Positions 15,732-24,594 are shown, counted from the stretch's first letter. The stretch is DNA of 35,336 bases from Oscillospiraceae bacterium (GCA_020024155.1 JAHHUE010000010.1:1-35336); one strand, 5' to 3'. Notes: a model not told the origin generated them from the letters alone. Numbers and translations: made by a program.

Positions 15732-16370
15732 ATGTCAAATTCAAAAGTTTCCTTGCCCGTTATCAGACGATTACCACGCTATTTCAGATATATCACAGAA
15801 CTTAAAGCATCCGGCAAAACAAGAGTATCTTCAAGTCAGTTAGCTATATTTATGGGTTCAACACCTAGTCAGGTTCGCCAAGACTTTAACTGTTTTGGTG
15901 GTTTTGGTCAACAGGGTATTGGTTATAGCGTTGATTTGCTTTATGATGAAATTGAACATTTGTTGTTTCCAAATAATCATATTGACGCTGTTCTTATTGG
16001 TGCTGGCAGTCTTGGTGCTACAATTGCAAACTTTGTTTTAACTGAAACTGAGGGCGTTAACCTTAAAGCAATATTTGATAACAATCCAAATATTATTGGA
16101 AAAAATATGAGCAACATCAAAATTTTTGATGTTAACACTCTTGTAAATTATTGTAAAGAAAATAAACCTGATTTAATTATCATCTGTATACCTAAATCCG
16201 GTGCCGAAGAACTTGCACCTATAATTGTTGAAACCGGTGTTAAAGGGCTTTGGAATTTTAGCCACTACGATTTCAGCGTATACGACAAATCATTGATTGT
16301 TGAAAATGTTCATCTTAGAGACAGTCTTATGGCTCTCTCTTACAGAATAAATCATGTTGAAGAGGAATAA
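15732..16370 (+). CDS. rex: Redox-sensing transcriptional repressor Rex
   Basis: A 212-residue Rex homodimeric repressor that senses the NADH/NAD+ ratio and releases DNA when NADH is high, controlling fermentation and respiration genes. The N-terminal winged helix is visible (LPVIRRLPRYFRYITELKASGKTRVSSSQLA, then TPSQVRQDFNCFGGFGQQGIGYSV, the family signature). The Rossmann NAD site VLIGAGSLGATIANF starts near residue 86. RLPRYFRY and the C-terminal domain-swapped helix are intact. AGGCGGT lies before the ATG. Its own promoter carries a Rex-like site. It is cotranscribed with a DegV gene two bases downstream. Confidence 0.95.
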   Translation: MSNSKVSLPVIRRLPRYFRYITELKASGKTRVSSSQLAIFMGSTPSQVRQDFNCFGGFGQQGIGYSVDLLYDEIEHLLFPNNHIDAVLIGAGSLGATIANFVLTETEGVNLKAIFDNNPNIIGKNMSNIKIFDVNTLVNYCKENKPDLIIICIPKSGAEELAPIIVETGVKGLWNFSHYDFSVYDKSLIVENVHLRDSLMALSYRINHVEEE

Positions 16371-16372
16371 TT

Positions 16373-17215
16373 ATGACAAAATGGACTATTGTATGTGATT
16401 CATCATGTGATATATTATCAATTGATAATATTGCTCCTGACTGCACATTCAAGATTGCACCTCTTAAAGTAAATTTTGGTGACACGATTTTTGTGGATGA
16501 TGAAACACTTGACCGTGAATCTCTTATTCGTCATGTTACCAACAGCAAAGGGGCTTCTGGCTCTGCGTGCCCTGCACCTTTTGACTGGCTTCAATACTTT
16601 GAACAGGCAGAAAATGTTATTGCAATTACAATTTCAAATAACCTTAGTGGGTCATATAACTCTGCAATGGTTGCAAAAGAAATGTTTTTGGAAAAATATC
16701 CAGACAGAAAAATTCATGTAGTTAATAGCCGTTCAGTTTGTGGTTCTATGGTTTTGCTTGCAAAAAAAGTTAACGAACTCATTGCAAAAGGCTTATCTTT
16801 TGACGAAGTTGTAAACGAAATTGAAACATATAACAATGATATGCAACTTGTTTTCTGCTTACAGAATTACAATACACTTATTAAAAACGGCAGAATGAAT
16901 CCACTTGTTGGAGCTGTTGCTTCTGCACTTGGCATTCGTGCAATTGCAATAAAATCACCTCTTGGAGAAATTAAAGTTGTTTCAAAACAAAGAGGCGATA
17001 ACAGCACATATAAATATATGGTTAATCTTATGGCTGAAAAGAAAAATCTTTCCAATATTCCTATCTATATTAACCATTGCGAAAACGAAGCAGGTGCAAA
17101 TATCATTAAAAATATGCTTATGGAAAATTATGGCTGTAAAGATATAACAATACTCAAAACAAGGGGGCTTTGCTCTTATTACGCAAACCTTGGTGGTATC
17201 ATAGTTTCTTACTAA
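16373..17215 (+). CDS. DegV family (fatty-acid binding) protein, rex-linked
   Basis: A 280-residue DegV protein, paralogous to the one at 7951-8790 along its whole length (shared DSSCD, FKIAPLKV, SACPAP, SNNLSGSYNSA, NGRMNPLVGAVAS blocks). Expected to bind a fatty acid in a cleft between its two domains and hand it to a kinase. The start lies two bases after rex with GAGGAA inside the rex end, so the two are almost certainly one operon. That would place an acyl carrier under redox control; this link is inference. A strong terminator follows nine bases after the stop. Confidence 0.9.
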   Translation: MTKWTIVCDSSCDILSIDNIAPDCTFKIAPLKVNFGDTIFVDDETLDRESLIRHVTNSKGASGSACPAPFDWLQYFEQAENVIAITISNNLSGSYNSAMVAKEMFLEKYPDRKIHVVNSRSVCGSMVLLAKKVNELIAKGLSFDEVVNEIETYNNDMQLVFCLQNYNTLIKNGRMNPLVGAVASALGIRAIAIKSPLGEIKVVSKQRGDNSTYKYMVNLMAEKKNLSNIPIYINHCENEAGANIIKNMLMENYGCKDITILKTRGLCSYYANLGGIIVSY

Positions 17216-17224
17216 TAAAAATAT

Positions 17225-17255
17225 GGTCTGTATCTTTTTGGGTACAGACCTTTTT
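17225..17255 (+). terminator. Terminator of rex-degV
   Basis: Perfect eight-base stem GGTCTGTA/TACAGACC, ten-base loop, then TTTTT. Confidence 0.9.
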
Positions 17256-17263
17256 ATTTACGC

Positions 17264-17300
17264 AAAAAGACTATATCTTTTGATATAGTCTTTTATTTTT
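17264..17300. terminator. Terminator of glsA (likely bidirectional)
   Basis: Perfect 13-base stem AAAAGACTATATC (17265-17277 with 17282-17294) and TTTT loop, with T-runs on both strands. It overlaps the glsA stop region and backs up the rex-degV terminator. Confidence 0.85.
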
Positions 17301-18255
17301 AATAATATTCATTTATTTCTGAACCTGCAAAAAAGTGCAATTTCATTTCTTTTGAAAGATATTCTATGGCTTTTAATCCCCATACACTACTGCCTTTATC
17401 ATCAAGTTTTGGAGAATATGCACATATACCAAAGTTCTCTTCAACTGCACACAATATTCCACCACCAACACCACTTTTGGCAGGAATACCAACATTTATT
17501 GCAAATTCTCCACTGCCGTCATACATACCACAAGTTACCATAAGAGTTTTTACAATTGTAACTATCCAATCTTCAACAATTCTTTCGCCTGTAAATATAT
17601 TTACTCCATCATTTGCAAGAACACTTCCAAAATATGCAAGGTCTATTGCGTTAACTTCAACAGAACACATTTTAAAGTATATATCAACTGTTTCTTCAAC
17701 ATCTTTTTCCAATACACCTTCACTTTTAAGAAGATACGCCATTGCTCTGTTTCTGTTTCCGGAAATTCTCTCTGAAAGATAAACTTTTTCAGAAAGATAA
17801 ATATCATCTCTGTTACAAAGTTTTCTTGTTAATTCAAGAAAACTGGCAAAAGGAAATTGAGTATCAATTACTCCAACAACTGCAATTGCACCTGCATTTA
17901 TCATTGGATTTAATGGTATATGTGTCTTTGTTTCAAGCTTCACTATTGAGTTAAATGGGTCGCCTGTTGGCTCAACCCAAACCTTAGAGAAAACTTTTTC
18001 CTTACCGGCTGTCTGCAAGGCAAGTATCAAACTTATTGTTTTTGCAATACTTTGTATTGTGAAAAGCTTTTGGCAATCTCCTGCTGTATATATTTTTTTG
18101 TTATTTGCCACAACAGCAATGCCAAGTGCATCTTGGTCAACATTTGCTAATTCAGGTATATAATCTGCAACTTTTCCATTATTTTCGAAACTTTTTGCAT
18201 ACTGCAAAGATTGTTCTACAACTTTCTGTAAATCTTTTGGTGATGATTTATTCAT
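17299..18255 (-). CDS. glsA: Glutaminase A
   Basis: A 318-residue serine-dependent glutaminase that converts glutamine to glutamate and ammonia. The beta-lactamase-like catalytic site is visible: FTIQSIAKTISL contains the SxxK nucleophile pair, and NPMINAGAIAVV, SGNRNRAMAYLLKSEG and GIPAKSGVGGGILC are family landmarks. Length is normal (about 310). It has a predicted promoter at 18289-18317 and an AGAAGGA site. Glutaminases of this type can support acid tolerance; nothing here tests that. Confidence 0.94.
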   Translation of the reverse strand: MNKSSPKDLQKVVEQSLQYAKSFENNGKVADYIPELANVDQDALGIAVVANNKKIYTAGDCQKLFTIQSIAKTISLILALQTAGKEKVFSKVWVEPTGDPFNSIVKLETKTHIPLNPMINAGAIAVVGVIDTQFPFASFLELTRKLCNRDDIYLSEKVYLSERISGNRNRAMAYLLKSEGVLEKDVEETVDIYFKMCSVEVNAIDLAYFGSVLANDGVNIFTGERIVEDWIVTIVKTLMVTCGMYDGSGEFAINVGIPAKSGVGGGILCAVEENFGICAYSPKLDDKGSSVWGLKAIEYLSKEMKLHFFAGSEINEYY

Positions 18256-18288
18256 TGTTAAAATCCTTCTTTTACTTATATATTAAAT

Positions 18289-18317
18289 AATATATCAATT
18301 AGAATTAAATTTTTCAA
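18289..18317 (-). promoter_or_regulatory. Predicted glsA promoter
   Basis: TTGAAA (18312-18317, minus strand), 17 bases, TATATT (18289-18294). No terminator is seen between the TraX-like gene and glsA, so readthrough may also contribute. Confidence 0.65.
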
Positions 18318-18390
18318 TATTTTTATCTATGCAATACCAATTCTACGCAGTAAATACATAATAACTAACAACAAAATTTTACTTGTTTAA

Positions 18391-19131
18391 TTAAAATCTT
18401 GCCAACAAACATAAAATAGCTATATGAGCCGGATAAAACCAGTATTTTATATATTGATATGTCTTACTATCATAACCTCTTTGCTCATTATAAAGCCAAA
18501 TAGGTATAAGTGCAAATAATGCCAAACCCTGCTGAGAAATTGAAATTTTTGAACCAAAAATCATAATTTCAAAGAACATACCGCCAAGCATTTCAACATT
18601 AAGATAGAATAATGTTAAAAATTGTGCAAGATAGCTCCACCACTTTTTCTGATTAAAGAAATAAAAGGTCAAAACTGTTAAAACACCTGCACCTTTATAG
18701 TCCACCATTGCAATTGTACCAATAAACCAACCCAAAATCACTGTAATAACAGCTGTTAAAATACTAATCCACAACTTGCCCTTTTTTCTCATTTTCTCAT
18801 TCAAATGAATAAGACTAAGTGCAATTATAAATGTCCAAAGCACATTTTGGTCAAAAGGATATATCAAATTACCACCTGTCATATAGTTAAAAGGTATTTC
18901 TGATATAATTGCAAATATAAGTAATCTTTTTATGTACTTTTTAAAGTTTTTAGTATGGAAATACCCTTCTGATATCATAAAAGCAAATATAGGAAATGCC
19001 AGTCTGCCAATGCTTGTCATCCAGTTGTTTCCTGCTATATTTGTTGCCCATAAGTGGTCAATAAACATAAGTATCATCGCCATTACTGAAAGTGTAAATG
19101 AAGATAATCCAAATTTCTTTTTCTCTGTCAT
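18391..19131 (-). CDS. TraX-family membrane protein
   Basis: A 246-residue integral membrane protein with about seven or eight hydrophobic segments. The N-terminus (LSSFTLSVMAMILMFIDHLWATN, then GRLAFPIFAFMISEGYFHTKNFKKYIKRLLIFAIISEIPFN) is the TraX family signature. TraX of the F plasmid is linked to N-acetylation of pilin, but chromosomal homologues are widespread in Firmicutes and uncharacterised. There are no conjugation genes nearby, so the plasmid role does not apply here. Only 19 bases separate its ATG from a terminator-like hairpin, so its own promoter is likely the extended -10 at 19180-19188. Confidence 0.82.
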   Translation of the reverse strand: MTEKKKFGLSSFTLSVMAMILMFIDHLWATNIAGNNWMTSIGRLAFPIFAFMISEGYFHTKNFKKYIKRLLIFAIISEIPFNYMTGGNLIYPFDQNVLWTFIIALSLIHLNEKMRKKGKLWISILTAVITVILGWFIGTIAMVDYKGAGVLTVLTFYFFNQKKWWSYLAQFLTLFYLNVEMLGGMFFEIMIFGSKISISQQGLALFALIPIWLYNEQRGYDSKTYQYIKYWFYPAHIAILCLLARF

Positions 19132-19150
19132 ATTAAAACCTCATATAAAT

Positions 19151-19179
19151 AAAAGAAAGACTATAATAGTCTTTCTTTT
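19151..19179 (-). terminator. Terminator-like hairpin between the ABC permease and the TraX-like gene
   Basis: Perfect 13-base stem AAAAGAAAGACTA/TAGTCTTTCTTTT with a three-base loop, followed on the minus strand by ATTTATA. It fits as the end of the GntR-ABC operon, but it also falls inside the predicted TraX leader. Confidence 0.75.
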
Positions 19180-19188
19180 ATTATACCA
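19180..19188 (-). promoter_or_regulatory. Possible extended -10 promoter of the TraX-like gene
   Basis: TGGTATAAT on the minus strand: a consensus TATAAT (19180-19185) with the TGn extension. No -35 is visible. Transcription would start at the foot of the 19151-19179 hairpin. Confidence 0.45.
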
Positions 19189-19201
19189 TATTTTTTTAAT
19201 T

Positions 19202-21418
19202 TTAGCCTGTTATTCCATATTTTTTTTCTACATCCCTTTTTACAAATTCAGGAGCATTTTCATAAGACATAACATATTGCATAGTTTCTGTTAAGTTTTC
19301 ATTTGAATTATAACTTGTTGGAATAAATACAACACTAAAATATATACCGTTTATTGAAGGTCTATATAACATACTTGAAGTATTTTCAGAAATTTCTTTT
19401 ATCATTTCCAAATCTTCATAAATTATTGTTTGTACATCCATCATATCTTTCATCATATAATATTCATCATAATAATATTGACCAAGTGGAGTATATAGGC
19501 TTTTGCTCATATATATGTCATGACTTACACCAACAACTGCTTTAACATCTTCTGGTATGTTAATTGTTGTGTATTGTTCAAGTCCTAACTCTTGTAATGC
19601 TTTTATAGTGTTTATATTTGACTCTGTAACATTAAATATAACATTTTCGTATTTTTCAAAAGTCTGTTTATTCTTTTTGTCAAATACAGATTTATAATTT
19701 ACTTTTATTTGTGCCAATATATTGCCTTTTTGCTGACATCTCATTTGACTTGTATAGTTCAATGTATCTTGAGCAATTGCGTTATAAAGCAATTCTTTAC
19801 CTGCATCATCAAGTTTTATTTCCTGGTTATTTCTGCCAAATGAATCTTTTATATTAAAGCTTTCAACTTCTTCAACTGATTCATGTAAAACCGGATAAAG
19901 TGCTGTTTTAAATTCATTTGTATCTTCAAGTTCAAGCAATTTTTTAGCTACATTTGAAGACAATGATTGATAGTATACACGACTTACAGTTTTACCATTT
20001 TTAAGTTTATATTCAAAAGTTATATCCATATATGATTTTTGAATATCTAGATTATCTTTTTCATCAACCATTGTTTTATGAATTTCTGTTACCAAAGAAA
20101 TTGAATTTTCTTCTTTAAGCTTTACCTCATTGTTATATGATGATTGAATATTAGAATTATTTGACGAAATATTGTAAAAAAATGCAGATTTATTTTCATC
20201 ATTATATTCAATATCTAGATCATCAAAAGATAATATCGAACCATAAATTCCAACATAACCAACATTTACAGACTCAACATCTTTTGCTTCTGGCACATAT
20301 TCTTCTTGTGATTTAAACACAGCATTTGAACCAAATATAAATACTACTGCAATTACAACAGTTATAACTGCATTTATAATAAATTTTTTATTTATAGATA
20401 CACTTCTTGATAAAATTGCGTTAAATACGAGAAAAATTACTACAACAAATAAACAACTTGGAAGTAAAATACTGTTTACAGTTTCCTTTTCTGTGTTAAA
20501 AGCTCCAAAAATGTTGTGGTATACATAACCAAACAATATACCTCCACCAACACTTGTTGCCATAATTATAAATTTATATAACAAATTTTTTGTTGCAACG
20601 CTTTGTGCCATTTCACTTTTTCTTTTTGCATAAATATAACAAGCAAACGCAAGTATTGCTATTGTTGCTACAACATATACAATTGTAAGTATCGTTGAAA
20701 AAGTAACTTGTTCTGGGGCAAATGTTTGATACATCATTACGGCTGGTGAAAATTTAAATGTCTTTAATATAATTCGTTCAGCATTACCAAAACCATAGCT
20801 ATATGTTTGTGAAAGAACAACTAAAAGAAATGTATATGCCGGAACTATTGCCATAAACCCAACTGAGAAAATTGCACTATCTAAAGTTGTTGCACAACAA
20901 ACACAACAGAAAAATGTTATTGAAACGATAAGTACTGTAAGAAGTGCAACTCGTAAAAACTCTATAAATACTGGCATTAAGGGATGGTCAATCATCATTT
21001 TGCCAAAAACAGCAACCGTTGTATAACAGATTAATTGAGTTAATAAAAGTGTTGTAATTGCTGCTGTAAAGTTTGCCAAAAGGTGTTGATGTCTTTTTAC
21101 TGGCAAAGCGTGGAACACATCAACTGCTCTTTTATTATGCATAAATCCGTTTGAAACAACAGATATGATAATTGCACCACCAATAACAAATATAAAGTAA
21201 AAAAAGACTGACATTACTGTATATATTCTAGCTACACCATTAAGAGAACTGAAATATCCATATTTTACCTGATTTGAAATTTCTGATATATATGGCACAG
21301 GAAATGATATAAAGCAAAGAATAGCGTATAAAAAGCTTATGCCACTAATTCTTCTAAGTGCATTTTTATATAATGATAAAAACAATTTTTGACTAGAATA
21401 AGATGTTGTCTGTGTCAT
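19202..21418 (-). CDS. ABC transporter permease (ABC-2 type), large
   Basis: A permease of about 738 residues. The N-terminal half has about six to eight hydrophobic segments (NGFMHNKRAVDVFHALPVKRHQHLLANF is the conserved cytoplasmic loop seen in clostridial permeases of this sort), and the C-terminal half after about residue 360 is a soluble, probably extracellular domain. The substrate is unknown; comparable GntR/ATPase/permease operons (ytr, bcr types) respond to cell-wall antibiotics. I chose the ATG at 21418, which has GGAGG nine bases away; the nine earlier codons lack a site. It overlaps the ATPase gene by 26 bases. Confidence 0.82.
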   Translation of the reverse strand: MTQTTSYSSQKLFLSLYKNALRRISGISFLYAILCFISFPVPYISEISNQVKYGYFSSLNGVARIYTVMSVFFYFIFVIGGAIIISVVSNGFMHNKRAVDVFHALPVKRHQHLLANFTAAITTLLLTQLICYTTVAVFGKMMIDHPLMPVFIEFLRVALLTVLIVSITFFCCVCCATTLDSAIFSVGFMAIVPAYTFLLVVLSQTYSYGFGNAERIILKTFKFSPAVMMYQTFAPEQVTFSTILTIVYVVATIAILAFACYIYAKRKSEMAQSVATKNLLYKFIIMATSVGGGILFGYVYHNIFGAFNTEKETVNSILLPSCLFVVVIFLVFNAILSRSVSINKKFIINAVITVVIAVVFIFGSNAVFKSQEEYVPEAKDVESVNVGYVGIYGSILSFDDLDIEYNDENKSAFFYNISSNNSNIQSSYNNEVKLKEENSISLVTEIHKTMVDEKDNLDIQKSYMDITFEYKLKNGKTVSRVYYQSLSSNVAKKLLELEDTNEFKTALYPVLHESVEEVESFNIKDSFGRNNQEIKLDDAGKELLYNAIAQDTLNYTSQMRCQQKGNILAQIKVNYKSVFDKKNKQTFEKYENVIFNVTESNINTIKALQELGLEQYTTINIPEDVKAVVGVSHDIYMSKSLYTPLGQYYYDEYYMMKDMMDVQTIIYEDLEMIKEISENTSSMLYRPSINGIYFSVVFIPTSYNSNENLTETMQYVMSYENAPEFVKRDVEKKYGITG

Positions 21419-22292
21419 AACCAACAGCCTCCATTTCATACACAAATACTTCTTCCAATGTTAATGGAATATAATCAACAAAAACAGGATTGTATTTGCT
21501 GATAAATGTTTCTGCTTCTTCACAGCTCATTGCACAAGCAATTGTATATACACTGCCGGAACTTTTAACGGAAAGTATTTTTTCATTTTCAATGCTTTCA
21601 ATATTTACATATTTAGGGAAAGCAATTTGAATTTTACAGAATTTATCACTAATTCCGTCAACAGAAATTTCTTTAACCAATTTACCTTTATTTAAAATTC
21701 CAACAGTATCACAGAAATCTTCAAGCTCTCTAAGGTTATGGCTTGAAATTACAACTGTCATATTTCTTTCAATTACTTCTTCTGCAATAAGTTTTCTAAC
21801 TGCAACTCTGATAACTGGGTCCAAACCATCAAAAGCTTCGTCCAAAAGCAGATATTTTGGCTGACAGCTTAAAGCAAGGATTATAGCTGCCTGTCGTTTC
21901 ATACCCTTTGAAAAGTTTTTAACTTTTGCTTTTCTTTCAATAGGAAAACGACTTACAAGTTTTTCATATTTTTCTTGGCTCCATGTTGGATATATATCCT
22001 TAAAAATATGTGTCATATCTTCAATACTGCTGTTTGGCAGAAAATACATATCATCACTTACAAAAAATACTTTTGATTTAGCATCTATATTTTCAAAAAC
22101 ATTTTCTCCGTCAACTTCAACACTGCCACCATCTGGATAATAAACTCCACACACTGTACGCAAAAATGTACTTTTACCACTACCATTTGTGCCAACAAGT
22201 CCATATATCTTGCCTTCATCAATATTTATGTTAAGGCTATCTACTGCTCTTTTGCTTTCAAATGTCTTAATAAAATCATTAGCATTTATCAT
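21393..22292 (-). CDS. ABC transporter ATP-binding protein
   Basis: About 299 residues. Walker A GTNGSGKST, signature FSKGMKRQAAIILALS, and Walker B YLLLDEAFDGLDP are intact, and the switch histidine is in VISSHNLRELED. The C-terminal extension of about 90 residues is usual in YtrB/BcrA-type exporters. The start at 22292 follows AGAGGAGG and lies two bases after the gntR stop; twelve upstream codons would overlap gntR and lack a site. It pairs with the downstream permease. Confidence 0.93.
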   Translation of the reverse strand: MINANDFIKTFESKRAVDSLNINIDEGKIYGLVGTNGSGKSTFLRTVCGVYYPDGGSVEVDGENVFENIDAKSKVFFVSDDMYFLPNSSIEDMTHIFKDIYPTWSQEKYEKLVSRFPIERKAKVKNFSKGMKRQAAIILALSCQPKYLLLDEAFDGLDPVIRVAVRKLIAEEVIERNMTVVISSHNLRELEDFCDTVGILNKGKLVKEISVDGISDKFCKIQIAFPKYVNIESIENEKILSVKSSGSVYTIACAMSCEEAETFISKYNPVFVDYIPLTLEEVFVYEMEAVGYDTDNILF

Positions 22293-22294
22293 AA

Positions 22295-22663
22295 CTAATC
22301 CTCCTCTGAATATACTTTCTCTACACAAGATATAACCTTTTCTTTTGGTACATTTCCTCTTTTAAGGTGTTTACAAATCTCTTCAAGGCTATCTAGCTCT
22401 ATATCTATTTGTTTTTTCTGAACAACTTTTATATCAGAAACAAAACTTCCTCTACCTGCAATTGAGTAAATTATTCCCTCTTTTTCCATATCTTGATAAG
22501 CTTTTTGAATTGTATTAGGGTTTACGCCCAATTCTTTTGCCAATGACCTTACTGACGGAAGCTGGCTATCTTGCTCCAATACACCCGCCATTATCATTTC
22601 AAGAGTTCTGTTTTTAAGCTGTTCATATATTGGTATTCTACTTTTTAAATCCAATATAAACAT
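22295..22663 (-). CDS. GntR family regulator, YtrA type
   Basis: A 122-residue regulator with a GntR winged helix (residues 1-75: IPIYEQLKNRTLEMIMAG, SQLPSVRSLAKELGVNPNTIQKAYQDMEKEGI, AGRGSFV) and only a short helical tail, as in the YtrA subfamily, which lacks a large ligand domain. Such proteins repress an adjacent ABC transporter operon, so it most likely controls the two genes after it. The Shine-Dalgarno region is a run of six G (22672-22677, minus strand), unlike the GGAGG sites of its neighbours. A candidate operator lies just downstream of its promoter. Confidence 0.92.
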   Translation of the reverse strand: MFILDLKSRIPIYEQLKNRTLEMIMAGVLEQDSQLPSVRSLAKELGVNPNTIQKAYQDMEKEGIIYSIAGRGSFVSDIKVVQKKQIDIELDSLEEICKHLKRGNVPKEKVISCVEKVYSEED

Positions 22664-22671
22664 AAACTTTA

Positions 22672-22677
22672 CCCCCC
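22672..22677 (-). promoter_or_regulatory. Unusual all-G ribosome binding site of gntR
   Basis: On the minus strand GGGGGG stands eight bases before the ATG in place of an AGGAGG. It still pairs partly with the anti-Shine-Dalgarno, allowing G-U pairs. Confidence 0.5.
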
Positions 22678-22685
22678 GTTTAATT

Positions 22686-22717
22686 CTGTACTATGTTAAA
22701 TAATACAGTTGGTACAG
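22686..22717. promoter_or_regulatory. Candidate GntR operator
   Basis: CTGTAC (22686-22691) and GTACAG (22712-22717) form an inverted repeat 20 bases apart, with another TACAG at 22704-22708 between them. The element covers about +1 to +30 of the predicted transcript, a position suited to repression. Confidence 0.5.
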
Positions 22718-22721
22718 TTAT

Positions 22722-22750
22722 ATATTAAACAATAATTTACATTTTGTCAA
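22722..22750 (-). promoter_or_regulatory. Predicted promoter of the GntR-ABC operon
   Basis: TTGACA (22745-22750, minus strand), 17 bases, TAATAT (22722-22727). Confidence 0.78.
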
Positions 22751-22819
22751 CATTTTTTTTAAACTTTGCAATTTTATATATAAATAGTTATTTTTTTACA
22801 TAAAATTACTGATTTATAC

Positions 22820-22850
22820 AAAAAATACACCTCTTAGCTAAGAGGTGTAT
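22820..22850 (-). terminator. Terminator of cysS
   Basis: A 26-base perfect palindrome (22825-22850, core CACCTCTTAGCTAAGAGGTG) followed on the minus strand by six T, 11 bases after the cysS stop. Confidence 0.9.
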
Positions 22851-22861
22851 TAAATATTAAA

Positions 22862-24253
22862 TTATTTCTTTATAATTTGTGGACCTTGTGTTGTATCTTT
22901 AACTTCATATCCCAAACTTGCAAGTTCATCTCTTATCTGGTCAGCTCTTGCCCAGTTCTTTTCTTTTCTTACAGCAGTTCTTTCTTCTACCAAAACTTTA
23001 ACTTCTGTTGGAATTTCATCTGTATTTCTGTTATATAAAATACCAAGAACATCTGCAAGTTCATCAAATATTTTTGCTGTATATTCAAGAGCATTTTTAG
23101 ATTGTTCTTTACCATCAACATTGATAACTGTTACAAGTTCAAACAATTTAGAAAGTCCGTCAGCAGTATTAAGGTCATCATTCATAACTTCAATAAATTC
23201 TGCTTTTGCTTTATCAGCAGAAGATTTTATATCTTCTTTTCCTTCTCCTGCGTGGCTGATAAGAAAATCAAGGTGTTCTCTTGCTGTATAAAGTCTTTCA
23301 AGACTTGATTTGCACTGTTCAATTATCTCTCTTGTAAAGTTGAGTGGTGAACGATAATGAGCTGTAAGAAGGAAATAACGGATAACTTCGTAACCATATT
23401 CATTAGCAATATCACGCACTGTAAAGAAGTTATTAAGGCTCTTTGACATCTTTTGGTTATCAACATTAAGAAAAGCATTGTGCATCCAATAATGTGCAAA
23501 AGTGCAATTGTTAGCACATTCACTTTGAGCAATTTCGTTTTCGTGATGTGGAAAAATAAGGTCTTCACCACCACAGTGAAGGTCAATTGTTTCACCAAGA
23601 TGTTTTCTGCTCATTGCAGAACATTCAATATGCCAACCTGGGCGACCTTCTGAGAATGGAGATTCCCATTTTGGTTCGCCTGGTTTAGAAGCTTTCCAAA
23701 GAGCAAAGTCTGCTGGGCTTTCTTTTATTTCACCAACAGCAATTCTTGCACCGCTTTCAAGGTCTTCAAGTGGCTGATGACTAAGTTTACCATATTCATT
23801 AAAACTGTGAACACGGAAATATACATCACCATTTTCTGTTTTATATGCGTGACCTTCTTCAATAAGTTTTTCTGTAATATCAATAATTTCAGGAATTGTA
23901 TCAGAAACTCTTGGTCTTGCAGTAGCAGGTTTTACATTAAGACCTTTAAGGTCTGTGTAATATTCTTCTTCATATTTTCTTGCAACAGTTTCAAAGGTTG
24001 TACCTTCTTCGTTTGCTTTTTTGATAATTTTATCATCAATATCTGTAATGTTGGAAACATATTTTACATCATTTCCCATATATTCAAGATATCTGCGAAG
24101 AGTATCAAAAATAACAGCAGGACGAGCATTGCCTATATGAACATAGTTGTAAACAGTAGGTCCACAAACATAAATTTTATATTCGCCTTCTTTAATTGGC
24201 ACAAATTCTTCTTTTTTTCTTGTAAGAGTATTAAATACTTTCATGTGTTCCAT
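22862..24253 (-). CDS. cysS: Cysteinyl-tRNA synthetase
   Basis: A class I synthetase of about 463 residues that charges tRNA-Cys. Signatures: YVCGPTVYNYVHIGNARP (HIGH-type motif with the first zinc cysteine), GWHIECSAMS and DLHCGGEDLIFPHHENE (remaining zinc ligands and cysteine discrimination), and the KMSKS loop in NQKMSKSLNNF. Length is typical. Of the two close ATGs, the one at 24253 is better placed behind AAGGAG; the other at 24259 would be nearly on top of it. Expression is governed by the T-box leader upstream. Confidence 0.97.
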   Translation of the reverse strand: MEHMKVFNTLTRKKEEFVPIKEGEYKIYVCGPTVYNYVHIGNARPAVIFDTLRRYLEYMGNDVKYVSNITDIDDKIIKKANEEGTTFETVARKYEEEYYTDLKGLNVKPATARPRVSDTIPEIIDITEKLIEEGHAYKTENGDVYFRVHSFNEYGKLSHQPLEDLESGARIAVGEIKESPADFALWKASKPGEPKWESPFSEGRPGWHIECSAMSRKHLGETIDLHCGGEDLIFPHHENEIAQSECANNCTFAHYWMHNAFLNVDNQKMSKSLNNFFTVRDIANEYGYEVIRYFLLTAHYRSPLNFTREIIEQCKSSLERLYTAREHLDFLISHAGEGKEDIKSSADKAKAEFIEVMNDDLNTADGLSKLFELVTVINVDGKEQSKNALEYTAKIFDELADVLGILYNRNTDEIPTEVKVLVEERTAVRKEKNWARADQIRDELASLGYEVKDTTQGPQIIKK

Positions 24254-24342
24254 AATCATTCTCCTTATAATTTTAATTATATTTCAATGTTGTAATGTTA
24301 CCATTAAGAATAAAATTCTAAAACTATTAACCTATATAAAAT

Positions 24343-24590
24343 AAAAACGCCCTCATCTGTCACAGACAGACGAAGGCGGTAATACCACGGTTCCACTTCG
24401 ATTTATAACTTTAGATTCCGATAACGGCGGAAAACCGCACAAAGCTAATATTTATAAAAGTTCGCCTTGTGTGCTTTCAAGTGCATTGGGCAGTTTATTT
24501 TCTTTAAGATGCTCTCAGCGGGTCACATCTATTCTCTGTTAAAGTTTTACACTGCTTACTATTCTTGATAATAACGCATTTCACATATAT
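24343..24590 (-). promoter_or_regulatory. T-box riboswitch (cysteine) controlling cysS
   Basis: The conserved T-box AAGTGGAACCGTGGT is at 24384-24398 (minus strand). It precedes a terminator, 12-base arms at 24348-24359 and 24367-24378 with a T-run at its end. Stem I shows an AGTA side (about 24560), a pairing GCAGT/ACTGC and, on the 3' side of the specifier loop, CCAA-TGC-A. The UGC at 24483-24485 reads as a cysteine codon, in agreement with the gene. Uncharged tRNA-Cys should stabilise the antiterminator. This accounts for the 24260-24677 gap together with the terminator of pgsA and the promoter. Confidence 0.95.
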
Positions 24591-24594
24591 TATT

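Noticed and set aside
18391..19131. Conjugative element around the TraX-like gene
   Set aside because: Neighbours are chromosomal core genes and no relaxase, coupling protein or pilus genes are present; TraX-like proteins are common in Firmicute chromosomes.
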